In this document: in pieces, positions 21,144 to 28,997 of the stretch | Position numbering within the stretch: the first letter of the stretch is position 1 | How the letters are laid out: each line of letters opens with the position of its first letter | NCBI RefSeq assembly: GCF_018861065.1 | Contig: NZ_JAHKQO010000039.1 | Span: 1-64,000 of the forward strand | Origin: Paraglaciecola arctica | Lineage (GTDB): Bacteria > Pseudomonadota > Gammaproteobacteria > Enterobacterales > Alteromonadaceae | Length of the DNA: 64,000 bases | Direction: 5' to 3' | Made by a program: the position numbers and the translations under genes | Notes under the pieces: model-generated | The model's database searches: none | What the model saw: only the letters and a program-made list of their open reading frames with translations | Told to the model about the DNA's origin: nothing

Positions 21144-23459
21144 ATGAATAACAATTTATACGTCACCAAACGCACCGGCGAACGTGAGATTATTGATCTG
21201 GACAAAATCCATAAAGTAATTGAATGGGCAGCTAAAGGATTAGACAACGTTTCTGTTTCACAGGTAGAAATAAAAGCTCACATACAATTTTACGATGGTA
21301 TTAAAACCGCGGATATTCACGAAACTTTAATTCGCTCGGCAGCGGATCTGATTTCAACCGATTGTCCAGATTATCAGTATCTCGCCGCGCGATTAGCCAT
21401 ATTCCACTTACGCAAAAAAGCCTATGGTCGTTTTGAACCGCCAGCGCTAAAAGACCATGTTAAAAACATGGTCGACAAAGGCAAATACGACCCACACTTG
21501 TTACAAGATTATAGTGCCGCCGAGTTTGATGAAATGAACGACTACCTCGATCATTGGCGTGATATGAATTTCAGTTATGCAGCTGTTAAACAGCTCGAAG
21601 GTAAATACCTTGTTCAAAACCGAGTATCTGGAGAAATATACGAAAGTGCACAGTTTTTATACATATTAGTGGCTGCATGTTTGTTTGCTAATTATGAAAA
21701 AGACATCCGCATGGATTACATCAAACGTTTTTACGATGCAACCTCCAAATTTAAAATATCATTGCCTACACCTATAATGGCGGGCGTTAGAACCCCTACC
21801 CGTCAATTTAGCTCATGTGTTTTAATTGAAGCCGGCGATAGCTTAGATTCAATCAATGCCACTGCCAGTGCGATTGTTAAATATGTGAGCCAACGAGCTG
21901 GAATTGGTGTCAATGCAGGACGCATCCGAGCAGTAGGCAGTCCTATTCGCGGAGGTGAAGCCTTCCATACTGGTTGTATTCCCTTTTATAAACACTTCCA
22001 AACAGCCGTTAAAAGCTGTTCTCAAGGCGGCGTAAGAGGTGGAGCGGCAACATTATTTTATCCGTTGTGGCACTTAGAGGTTGAATCATTATTGGTTTTG
22101 AAAAATAACCGTGGTGTTGAGGAAAACCGAGTTCGTCATTTAGATTACGGTGTGCAATTTAATAAATTGATGTATACGCGATTAATTAAAGACCAACACA
22201 TTACTTTGTTCAGTCCTTCAGACACTCCAGGTCTCTACGATGCATTTTTCGCGGACCAAGATGAGTTTGAACGTTTATATGTGCAATACGAAAAAGACGA
22301 AAGCATTCGTAAAAAACAAATCAAAGCCATTGAATTGTTTAGTTTATTTATGCAAGAGCGTGCCAGTACCGGACGTATCTACTTGCAAAATGTTGATCAC
22401 TGCAATACTCACAGCCCATTTAACCCGAAATTGGCACCAGTTCGCCAAAGTAACTTGTGCTTGGAAATTGCCTTACCGACTAAACCTCTTGAGCATGTGA
22501 ATGACGAAAATGGTGAGATAGCCCTATGTACATTATCTGCATTTAACTTAGGAGCAATTGAAAGTGTTGACGAATTTGCAGAATTATCTGATTTAGCAGT
22601 ACGCGCTCTAGATAACTTATTAGATTACCAAGATTACCCAGTACCAGCAGCGTTAAATGCCACTATGGGTCGCCGTACATTAGGAATAGGCGTGATTAAC
22701 TTCGCTTATTACTTAGCCAAGAATGGTGTGAAATATTCAGATGGAAGTGCCAACGGTTTAGTACATAAAACCTTTGAAGCCATGCAATATCATTTAATGA
22801 AGGCCTCGTGTAATTTGGCCAAAGAAAAAGGGGCTTGTCCTAAGTTCGACGAAACCACTTATTTCCAAGGTTTAATGCCTACTGATACCTATAAAAAGGA
22901 TCTTGATAAAATTTGTGATGAGCCACTGCACTGTGATTGGGATTCACTTAGAGCTGATATTAAGCAGTATGGATTACGAAACAGCACATTGTCGGCTTTA
23001 ATGCCTTCAGAAACGTCTTCACAAATATCCAATGCCACCAATGGAATTGAACCACCACGTGGACACATTAGTGTTAAATCCAGTAAAGATGGCGTGTTAA
23101 AACAAGTGGTACCTGAATACGAGCGACTAAAAGATAAATACGAGTTGTTATGGGATTTACCTTCAAACGATGGTTATTTGCAACTCGCGGGTATAATGCA
23201 AAAGTTTGTTGACCAAACCATCTCTGCCAATACTAGTTACGATCCAAATAAATATGAAGGCGGCAAAGTACCAATGAAGTTACTGCTTCAAGACTTGCTT
23301 ACCAGCTATAAACTTGGGGTGAAAACATTGTATTACCATAACACTCGTGACGGCGCCGATGACGCCACTCAACAAGAACTGACTAGCCAGAAGTTTGTGC
23401 CCAAGGAAGTGGTAATAGAAGAAGATGATGATTGCGCAGGCGGCGCATGTAAAATATAA
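21144..23459 (+). CDS. nrdA: Ribonucleoside-diphosphate reductase alpha subunit (class Ia)
   Basis: Large subunit of the aerobic, class Ia ribonucleotide reductase, which makes dNDPs. The 771 residues (E. coli 761) begin with the ATP-cone (LYVTKRTGEREIIDLDKIHKVIEWAAKGL). The active site is seen in FSSCVLIEAGDSLDS (redox Cys), SNLCLEI (thiyl Cys, Asn and Glu) and ALCTLSAFNLG (second redox Cys). The C-terminal tail ends with Cys764 and Cys769 in CAGGACKI, the pair that shuttles electrons from thioredoxin or glutaredoxin. It is followed by a short hairpin with a T-run, then nrdB and yfaE on the same strand. Identification is secure. Confidence 0.98.
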   Translation: MNNNLYVTKRTGEREIIDLDKIHKVIEWAAKGLDNVSVSQVEIKAHIQFYDGIKTADIHETLIRSAADLISTDCPDYQYLAARLAIFHLRKKAYGRFEPPALKDHVKNMVDKGKYDPHLLQDYSAAEFDEMNDYLDHWRDMNFSYAAVKQLEGKYLVQNRVSGEIYESAQFLYILVAACLFANYEKDIRMDYIKRFYDATSKFKISLPTPIMAGVRTPTRQFSSCVLIEAGDSLDSINATASAIVKYVSQRAGIGVNAGRIRAVGSPIRGGEAFHTGCIPFYKHFQTAVKSCSQGGVRGGAATLFYPLWHLEVESLLVLKNNRGVEENRVRHLDYGVQFNKLMYTRLIKDQHITLFSPSDTPGLYDAFFADQDEFERLYVQYEKDESIRKKQIKAIELFSLFMQERASTGRIYLQNVDHCNTHSPFNPKLAPVRQSNLCLEIALPTKPLEHVNDENGEIALCTLSAFNLGAIESVDEFAELSDLAVRALDNLLDYQDYPVPAALNATMGRRTLGIGVINFAYYLAKNGVKYSDGSANGLVHKTFEAMQYHLMKASCNLAKEKGACPKFDETTYFQGLMPTDTYKKDLDKICDEPLHCDWDSLRADIKQYGLRNSTLSALMPSETSSQISNATNGIEPPRGHISVKSSKDGVLKQVVPEYERLKDKYELLWDLPSNDGYLQLAGIMQKFVDQTISANTSYDPNKYEGGKVPMKLLLQDLLTSYKLGVKTLYYHNTRDGADDATQQELTSQKFVPKEVVIEEDDDCAGGACKI

Positions 23460-23465
23460 CTTTAG

Positions 23466-23488
23466 AAGGCTGCTTAGGCAGCTTTTTT
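23466..23488 (+). terminator. Intrinsic terminator between nrdA and nrdB
   Basis: GCTGC (23469-23473), loop TTAG and GCAGC (23478-23482), extended by weaker pairs, followed by six Ts. It lies 10 bases past the nrdA stop and about 35 bases before the nrdB start, so it probably reduces rather than stops transcription into nrdB. Confidence 0.75.
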
Positions 23489-23523
23489 AAAGCGGTTCGA
23501 ACTTTTAATGGCAACAATAATTA

Positions 23524-24654
23524 ATGAAATATACAACTTTTAATCAAGTAAATAATAATCCTCTGACAGAACCAATGTTTTTTGGTAATCCAGTCAATGT
23601 GGCCCGTTATGACCAACAAAAGCATCAAATATTTGAAAAGTTGATTGAAAAACAAATTAGCTTTTTTTGGCGTCCAGAAGAAGTTGACGTCAGTAAAGAC
23701 AGAGTCGACTTCCAAAAATTAAGTGACTCAGAAAAACATATTTTTATTTCTAATTTGAAATACCAAACATTACTTGATTCAATTCAGGGAAGAAGTCCTA
23801 ACATTGCATTTTTACCTATAATTTCGATTCCGGAGTTAGAAACTTGGGTTGAAACCTGGTCATTTTTTGAGACCATTCACTCTCGTTCATACACTCACAT
23901 ATTGCGAAACCTATTTGGTGATCCCAGCAGTATTTTTAATGACATAGTTGAAAACGCAGAAATCAAAAAGCGTGCGGCGGATATATCTCAGTATTATGAC
24001 GACCTCATTTTTGCAACACAACTATGGCAAACACTGGGTGAAGGCACGCACCTAGTAAACGGTGTGAATCACACTATTAGCATGCGCGAGCTTAAGAAAA
24101 AACTCTATCTTTGCATGAACTCAGTTAATGCCTTAGAAGCCATTCGATTTTACGTTTCTTTTGCTTGTACCTTTGCATTTGCAGAGCGCGAATTAATGGA
24201 AGGTAATTCCAAAATAATTAGGCTAATCGCCCGAGATGAAAACTTACACCTAACTTCAACTCAACATATATTGAATTTATGGGCCAAAGGTAAAGATGAT
24301 CCAGAAATGGCTGAAATTGCTGAAGAATGTAAAGAGCAAGCCACTCAGATATTTCTAAATGCAGTAGAACAAGAAAAACAATGGGCTGAATTTTTATTTC
24401 AACACGGTTCAATGATTGGTTTAAATAAAGAAATTTTATGTCAATACGTAGAGTTTATTGCCAATCACCGTATGTCGGCAATAGGTTTAGGGCAACCCTT
24501 TGATGTAAAAAGTAACCCTCTTCCATGGATGAATAATTACCTCAGCTCTGACAACGTTCAAGTTGCCCCACAAGAATCAGAGATCAGCTCTTATTTAGTC
24601 GGACAAATTGACTCAGAAGTGAATGCCGATGATTTTGGTGACTTTGATTTATAA
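23524..24654 (+). CDS. nrdB: Ribonucleoside-diphosphate reductase beta subunit (class Ia)
   Basis: Small subunit that carries the di-iron centre and tyrosyl radical. The 376 residues match E. coli NrdB. The radical tyrosine is at residue 123 in [14 protein letters not shown], and the iron ligands are in [21 protein letters not shown] and [15 protein letters not shown]. The C-terminal tail ends in [11 protein letters not shown], the acidic docking peptide for NrdA. It follows nrdA by 64 bases and precedes yfaE by 32. No strong ribosome binding site is visible before the ATG. Confidence 0.98.
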   Translation: MKYTTFNQVNNNPLTEPMFFGNPVNVARYDQQKHQIFEKLIEKQISFFWRPEEVDVSKDRVDFQKLSDSEKHIFISNLKYQTLLDSIQGRSPNIAFLPIISIPELETWVETWSFFETIHSRSYTHILRNLFGDPSSIFNDIVENAEIKKRAADISQYYDDLIFATQLWQTLGEGTHLVNGVNHTISMRELKKKLYLCMNSVNALEAIRFYVSFACTFAFAERELMEGNSKIIRLIARDENLHLTSTQHILNLWAKGKDDPEMAEIAEECKEQATQIFLNAVEQEKQWAEFLFQHGSMIGLNKEILCQYVEFIANHRMSAIGLGQPFDVKSNPLPWMNNYLSSDNVQVAPQESEISSYLVGQIDSEVNADDFGDFDL

Positions 24655-24686
24655 CCCTAGAAAACACAGATTCTAGGGTAAAACGA

Positions 24687-24959
24687 ATGAGCAAAAACAA
24701 CGACAGTTTTATGGTGACTATAAAAGATCATAAAACTGTCGAACATTCTGCCCCCAGAACGCTTCTTGAAACCATCGAACTTCATCAAATTGAAATTCAG
24801 TATCATTGCCGCGAAGGGTTTTGTGGCGCCTGTAGAAGTAAACTAATTAAAGGAGACGTTGAATATACCACTGATCCATTAGCGTATATTGATGACGAAG
24901 AAATACTCCCTTGTTGCTGTATTCCCACGACTAATATCGAAATTGAATTAGCTAAATAG
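24687..24959 (+). CDS. yfaE: 2Fe-2S ferredoxin-like protein YfaE, NrdB cofactor maintenance
   Basis: Small plant-type ferredoxin. In E. coli YfaE feeds electrons to NrdB to rebuild the diferric-tyrosyl cofactor. The 90 residues contain the cluster cysteines Cys41, Cys46 and Cys49 in HCREGFCGACRSKL and the fourth ligand among Cys76-78 in LPCCCIP. The position 32 bases downstream of nrdB is the same as in E. coli and strongly supports the role. Confidence 0.94.
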   Translation: MSKNNDSFMVTIKDHKTVEHSAPRTLLETIELHQIEIQYHCREGFCGACRSKLIKGDVEYTTDPLAYIDDEEILPCCCIPTTNIEIELAK

Positions 24960-25070
24960 CCCAGTTTAGATTCACTATTTTACAACACTAAACACTTTCA
25001 CCAAGGATAAAGTACCTCACTGAACCACTCTTAACTTGTATGTTTGTGTGTCTTGTTTAACAACAGTGTT

Positions 25071-26174
25071 CTAACTTTCAACATTCGCTTTATCAGCAAT
25101 TTTTTGTGCCAACATACTTAATTCAGCAGCTTTAAATACGTGCTCTTGGGTCATAGCCGTTTCTGTGCGGTTTATCACATCAAGTATGAGTTGCCCAAAG
25201 TAGGGAAAGCCACTTTTGCCTAAGCAGTCTATTTCTTGTTCGCCCTCACTATTGGTCATAAACACTTTTGAAGCGGGTGCTTGGCGAGCGACATCATTGT
25301 ATTTGCGACACTCTATATTTCCCTGAGTACCCAAAATAAAGGTACGCCCATCTCCCCAGGTAGCCTGCCCATCTGGTGTAAACCAATCAACCCTAGCGTA
25401 AAACGACGCTCCGTTGTTTGCTGTCATAGACACTTCACCAAAGTCTTCTAATCCGCTTTTATCTGGGTTATTGAGATTACTCACACGAGCAAAGTTGATG
25501 GTTGCATCACTGACGTCGGCATAGGTTAAAAACTGCTCGACTTGATGAGAACCAATGTCAGTTAAAATTCCACCGTAGGCCGCCTTATCGAAAAACCAAT
25601 CAGGTCGGGTATTTTTAGATAATCGATGGGGCGCTAGCGTAATAACTTGCAAAACTCGTCCAATCGCGCCAGATTTAATCAATTCCCCGGCGTGCCAAGC
25701 TGCTTCATTGTGCGAACGTTCGGCGTAATAAACCGCGTATTTTTGGCCAGATTCTGCCACCACAGATTTAACTTCAGCTAACTGCTGCAAAGTGGTGAAT
25801 GGTGACTTATCAGTAAAAAAATCTTTGCCTGCTCGCATTACTCTAATGCCACATTCAGCCCTTTTTTTGGGAATAGCCGCACAGGCTACCAATTGGGTTT
25901 GTTTGTCTTCAAGGATTTGCTCAAATGAGTCTGCCATTTTTACCTGAGGGAACTTGGCACAAAACTCGGCTAACCGTTTAGCATCAGGATCGAATACGTA
26001 TTTTAGTGTGCCACCGGCTTGCACTAATCCATTAGTTTGCGCGTAGATGTGTCCGTGATCTAAAAATGCCACTGAGAAAAAAAACTGATTCTCTGCAATA
26101 ACCTTAGCGACGTTTCCTTCAGGACTATAGTTGGCACCGTCTTTAATATTGGTTTTGGGTTCTTGAATCGCCAT
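25071..26174 (-). CDS. Gfo/Idh/MocA-family oxidoreductase with atypical Rossmann motif
   Basis: Predicted cytoplasmic NAD(P)-dependent sugar dehydrogenase or keto-reductase. The 367 residues begin with a Rossmann fold, but the usual GxGxxG is replaced by FLDHGHIYAQ (Asp39-His40-Gly41-His42-Ile43-Tyr44). The catalytic lysine motif, normally EKP, is DKSP at 122-125, and the catalytic histidine is His210 in LTDIGSHQVEQF. The DHGHIY type of N-terminus is a variant of the family seen in sugar clusters. A ribosome binding site (AGGA) precedes the ATG. It is the last gene of an operon after the transporter (3 bases) and a second Gfo/Idh/MocA gene. The substrate is not known; the operator shared with the DUF1080 operon suggests an oxidised sugar or keto-glycoside. 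Confidence 0.85.
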   Translation of the reverse strand: MAIQEPKTNIKDGANYSPEGNVAKVIAENQFFFSVAFLDHGHIYAQTNGLVQAGGTLKYVFDPDAKRLAEFCAKFPQVKMADSFEQILEDKQTQLVACAAIPKKRAECGIRVMRAGKDFFTDKSPFTTLQQLAEVKSVVAESGQKYAVYYAERSHNEAAWHAGELIKSGAIGRVLQVITLAPHRLSKNTRPDWFFDKAAYGGILTDIGSHQVEQFLTYADVSDATINFARVSNLNNPDKSGLEDFGEVSMTANNGASFYARVDWFTPDGQATWGDGRTFILGTQGNIECRKYNDVARQAPASKVFMTNSEGEQEIDCLGKSGFPYFGQLILDVINRTETAMTQEHVFKAAELSMLAQKIADKANVES

Positions 26175-26177
26175 GAT

Positions 26178-27578
26178 TTATCCTAGTTTTACATAAGTCG
26201 AATAAACAACACTACTCAGCACAGTGACAATACAAAGCAGCATCGCAATATTACTTAAATACCGCGTGACACCTTCAGGTCTTGCTGCACCTAAATAGTC
26301 TTTATTGTTATTTAATAATGCCCAACCTATATACGCTATAGGTAATAAAAATCCACAAATAGCTGATGTAGGTAACACAACGTATGCCCCCATAGTTGAC
26401 CATACAAACACACCCAAAATTGCGGGCGTGGGTGCTAATAGTGCCAACTTATATTTCAAACTACCTTCTTGCCATCCAAACATCGCAGCCGCAGCAGAAC
26501 CACAGCACAGCATATGCATAACCAATGACCCCACTGCCATGCCCAATATACCAAAGGCAAAAATTAATCGGCTAGTTACTTCGTCAAGCCCAGCAGACAT
26601 AAACATTTTTCCTGCTTGCGTGGGACTTAGCTTGCCCTGTATATCCAGATCAGCCCCAAAAAATGCGCCCGCAGCGGCAATACTAATCAAACTAGTGATC
26701 AATATATAAGGAACAACTAACCCCATCCCTATATCGTAACGTGATAACTCGACATGCTCCGGAGTCCACTTTTTATGTAGCAATGTGAAGCCATAGATAA
26801 AGGTCATATTTATACCTACTGCGCTACCCAGCGCAGCCATCATCATAGTTACCCCTTCGGCAGTCTGCGGCACAGAGCTGGGAATATAACCGGCTAATAC
26901 CGCCCCCCAATCAACTTTGCCGTTTAGTGAGGCACTGATCACAACCCAAGCGAACGCGATAACAATCAGGGCACTTAGCATCTTAATACCCGTCTCAAAT
27001 ATTTTTACGGCATTGTGCGTAGTGCTTACTCCAGAATCATTTTCATCTACTTGTTCACCGTACTTCCAAGCGGTAAACGCACATCCTGCCCAAACAACAA
27101 TCGCCAATAACAACAAATACAGATCTCTTCCTAATTCGTTACTTTCTTCAATATCAAAGCCACTAGAGACCAATATAATTTCTTCTAACATGCCGGCGCT
27201 CAATGGATAATGAGCGAACCCCCAAATAATACTTGAAGCAAATGCCGCAATGGCCCACGCCCAAGCGAGCCCTGGATTAATGTGTTTTTTCATGGACTCA
27301 AAGGGTGACTTTTGACTATGCAAGGTTTGGTACGATAAGGCGAACAGCATAATACAACCAATAAGCATCGCTATTGGTTGTACCCACAGAAACTCATACC
27401 CAAAAACAGCGCCAATGGTTAAAGAAGTAACAGCGCTGCCACCTCCCAACGTCATGGCGCCTTGCAACCAACCTGGGCCGCTAAGAGCGAGGTATTTAGG
27501 TATTCTGGCATACCAAGGCTTTTGAGCTATTGCTCTCAAGGCTAAAACTTCTTCATTAACAGCTTCATTTTGACTCAT
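26178..27578 (-). CDS. NRAMP-fold membrane transporter lacking the metal ligands
   Basis: Inner-membrane protein of 466 residues with about eleven hydrophobic segments. The N-terminal GPGWLQGAM...GYEFLWVQPIAMLIG aligns with TM1 of NRAMP (Mn2+/Fe2+) transporters. In true NRAMPs TM1 has DPGN and TM6 has an MPH-type motif that hold the metal. Here the DPGN position reads GGGS (residues 45-48) and the TM6 region reads GSAVGINMTFIYG (251-263), so the Asp, Asn and Met metal ligands are missing. It may carry something other than a divalent metal, possibly a sugar or sugar acid given its place between two sugar oxidoreductases. It overlaps the upstream gene by 4 bases (ATGA) and has a GGAGG ribosome binding site. 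Fold by pattern; substrate unknown. Confidence 0.75.
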   Translation of the reverse strand: MSQNEAVNEEVLALRAIAQKPWYARIPKYLALSGPGWLQGAMTLGGGSAVTSLTIGAVFGYEFLWVQPIAMLIGCIMLFALSYQTLHSQKSPFESMKKHINPGLAWAWAIAAFASSIIWGFAHYPLSAGMLEEIILVSSGFDIEESNELGRDLYLLLLAIVVWAGCAFTAWKYGEQVDENDSGVSTTHNAVKIFETGIKMLSALIVIAFAWVVISASLNGKVDWGAVLAGYIPSSVPQTAEGVTMMMAALGSAVGINMTFIYGFTLLHKKWTPEHVELSRYDIGMGLVVPYILITSLISIAAAGAFFGADLDIQGKLSPTQAGKMFMSAGLDEVTSRLIFAFGILGMAVGSLVMHMLCCGSAAAAMFGWQEGSLKYKLALLAPTPAILGVFVWSTMGAYVVLPTSAICGFLLPIAYIGWALLNNNKDYLGAARPEGVTRYLSNIAMLLCIVTVLSSVVYSTYVKLG

Positions 27579-28720
27579 CGGTAAGAAGCCTCCATATCTA
27601 TATTGGCCTTAACGTCAGATTTTTTTCTCAATACCGAACTATCGAGTCTTTTGTTTAACTCAGTTTGATAGGCATTTGCGTCAAGCGGAAACGTTATGGG
27701 TTTTCCACTCCAGGCAGACCACAAAATCGCGTTGGCTATCGACAAAGAATCGATACCCTGCTTGGCTGGTGCAATTAATTCTTCAGAATTTAAAATTGCC
27801 TGAATAAAATTGTTGATCACAATTGCATGCTGGTTGGCTGACTCGTTAGGTGTAATGTCAAATTTTTTGCTACTAGGCTGGCCAAACATATCCTTTGTTT
27901 CGCAATTATAACGAGATGTTGATGGTGAGTTTTCAGTCAACACTAGGCGCTGTCCATCAAAGCTCAACATGCCTTTATCACCTACTATGTCTAGCTGATT
28001 AACACCTGGCGCTTCGCCTGTTGATCCAACAAACACTCCTGTGGCACCATTGGCATACTCAAAATAGGCCGTTGCTTCATCTTCCACTTCTATATTGTGG
28101 TATTTACCAAAACCACAAAAGCCCTGTACCGATACAGGCATGCCTGTTAACCATTGAAAAATATCAATGTTGTGAATACATTGATTGAGTAACAAACCGC
28201 CGCCTTCTCCATGCCAAGTAGCTCGCCAATCAGACACCTGAAAATAAACTTCAGGTCGAAACCAATTAGTCATAGTCCAATGGGTACGTTGCAATTCACC
28301 GAGGTCACCAGAGTCCATGATGTTTTTCATTTTGGCAAAAACTGGCGCAACACGCTGATTAAGCATAAGCGCAAAAACACTGTTTTGGCCCGCAGCCGCC
28401 AGTAATTTTTGCCCTTGTGCCACAGACAAACCTAATGGTTTCTCCATCAACACATGCAAACCTTTACTTAGTGCATAGAGCCCCATTTCTAAGTGACTCA
28501 TGGTAGGAGTGGCAATTAATACCGCGTCACATAAGTTAGAATCTATCAAATCACGATAATCGGTAAAATGCTTGGCATCAATCGTGGCGGCCAGCTGACT
28601 CTCACTTCTAGATGCCAATGCGGTTATAACGCAGTGTTCAACAGCCCCACTTTGAATGTGTTGGATATGTTGTTGCCCAATATTCCCCAATCCAATCACA
28701 CCTAATCGTAAATCACTCAT
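27575..28720 (-). CDS. Gfo/Idh/MocA-family oxidoreductase
   Basis: Predicted NAD(P)-dependent sugar oxidoreductase of 381 residues. It has the canonical Rossmann motif GLGNIG at 10-15, the catalytic EKP at 93-95 (LMEKPLG) and the His-Asn-x-Asp active-site motif at 183-186 (CIHNIDIF). It is the first gene of the three-gene minus-strand operon and overlaps the transporter gene by ATGA. A near-perfect palindromic operator lies 117-130 bases upstream of its start. Family members include inositol dehydrogenases, glucose-fructose oxidoreductases and 3-keto-glycoside enzymes; the substrate cannot be told from sequence alone. Confidence 0.88.
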   Translation of the reverse strand: MSDLRLGVIGLGNIGQQHIQHIQSGAVEHCVITALASRSESQLAATIDAKHFTDYRDLIDSNLCDAVLIATPTMSHLEMGLYALSKGLHVLMEKPLGLSVAQGQKLLAAAGQNSVFALMLNQRVAPVFAKMKNIMDSGDLGELQRTHWTMTNWFRPEVYFQVSDWRATWHGEGGGLLLNQCIHNIDIFQWLTGMPVSVQGFCGFGKYHNIEVEDEATAYFEYANGATGVFVGSTGEAPGVNQLDIVGDKGMLSFDGQRLVLTENSPSTSRYNCETKDMFGQPSSKKFDITPNESANQHAIVINNFIQAILNSEELIAPAKQGIDSLSIANAILWSAWSGKPITFPLDANAYQTELNKRLDSSVLRKKSDVKANIDMEASYR

Positions 28721-28813
28721 AAATTATCGCTTCTATTGGTAATTTTATTCATTTCGCTCGCCACTCAATTCACCCGCAAACATCTGACAGTTATCATGAT
28801 GATATAGGAGTTG

Positions 28814-28827
28814 TTACATTAATGTAA
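28814..28827. promoter_or_regulatory. 14-bp perfect palindrome in the oxidoreductase operon promoter region
   Basis: TTACATTAATGTAA is a perfect palindrome, about 95 bases before the start of the oxidoreductase operon and 9 bases from the LacI-type operator. It could be a second regulator's binding site. It is AT-rich, so chance is possible. Confidence 0.4.
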
Positions 28828-28836
28828 AACCCAACT

Positions 28837-28850
28837 TGACACCGGTATCA
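28837..28850. promoter_or_regulatory. LacI-type operator, copy 1 (oxidoreductase operon)
   Basis: TGACACCGGTATCA, a palindrome with one mismatched pair. The identical 14 bases occur at 32218-32231 before the DUF1080 operon. On the minus strand it overlaps a TTGATA sequence that could be a -35 box, so binding would block transcription. A central CCGG-type palindrome of this form is typical of LacI-family sites. Confidence 0.75.
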
Positions 28851-28997
28851 AATGTACTCAAAACGTCTGAGATTTTGGATCCAAACTCGACATTTGAATA
28901 AATATCACGCCTCTTACTATGCGGGAAACTAGACTATGTAGGGGCAAGCTTGACGTAACCCCATAATCATACAAATTTCCCCCTGTAAATATCCCAA

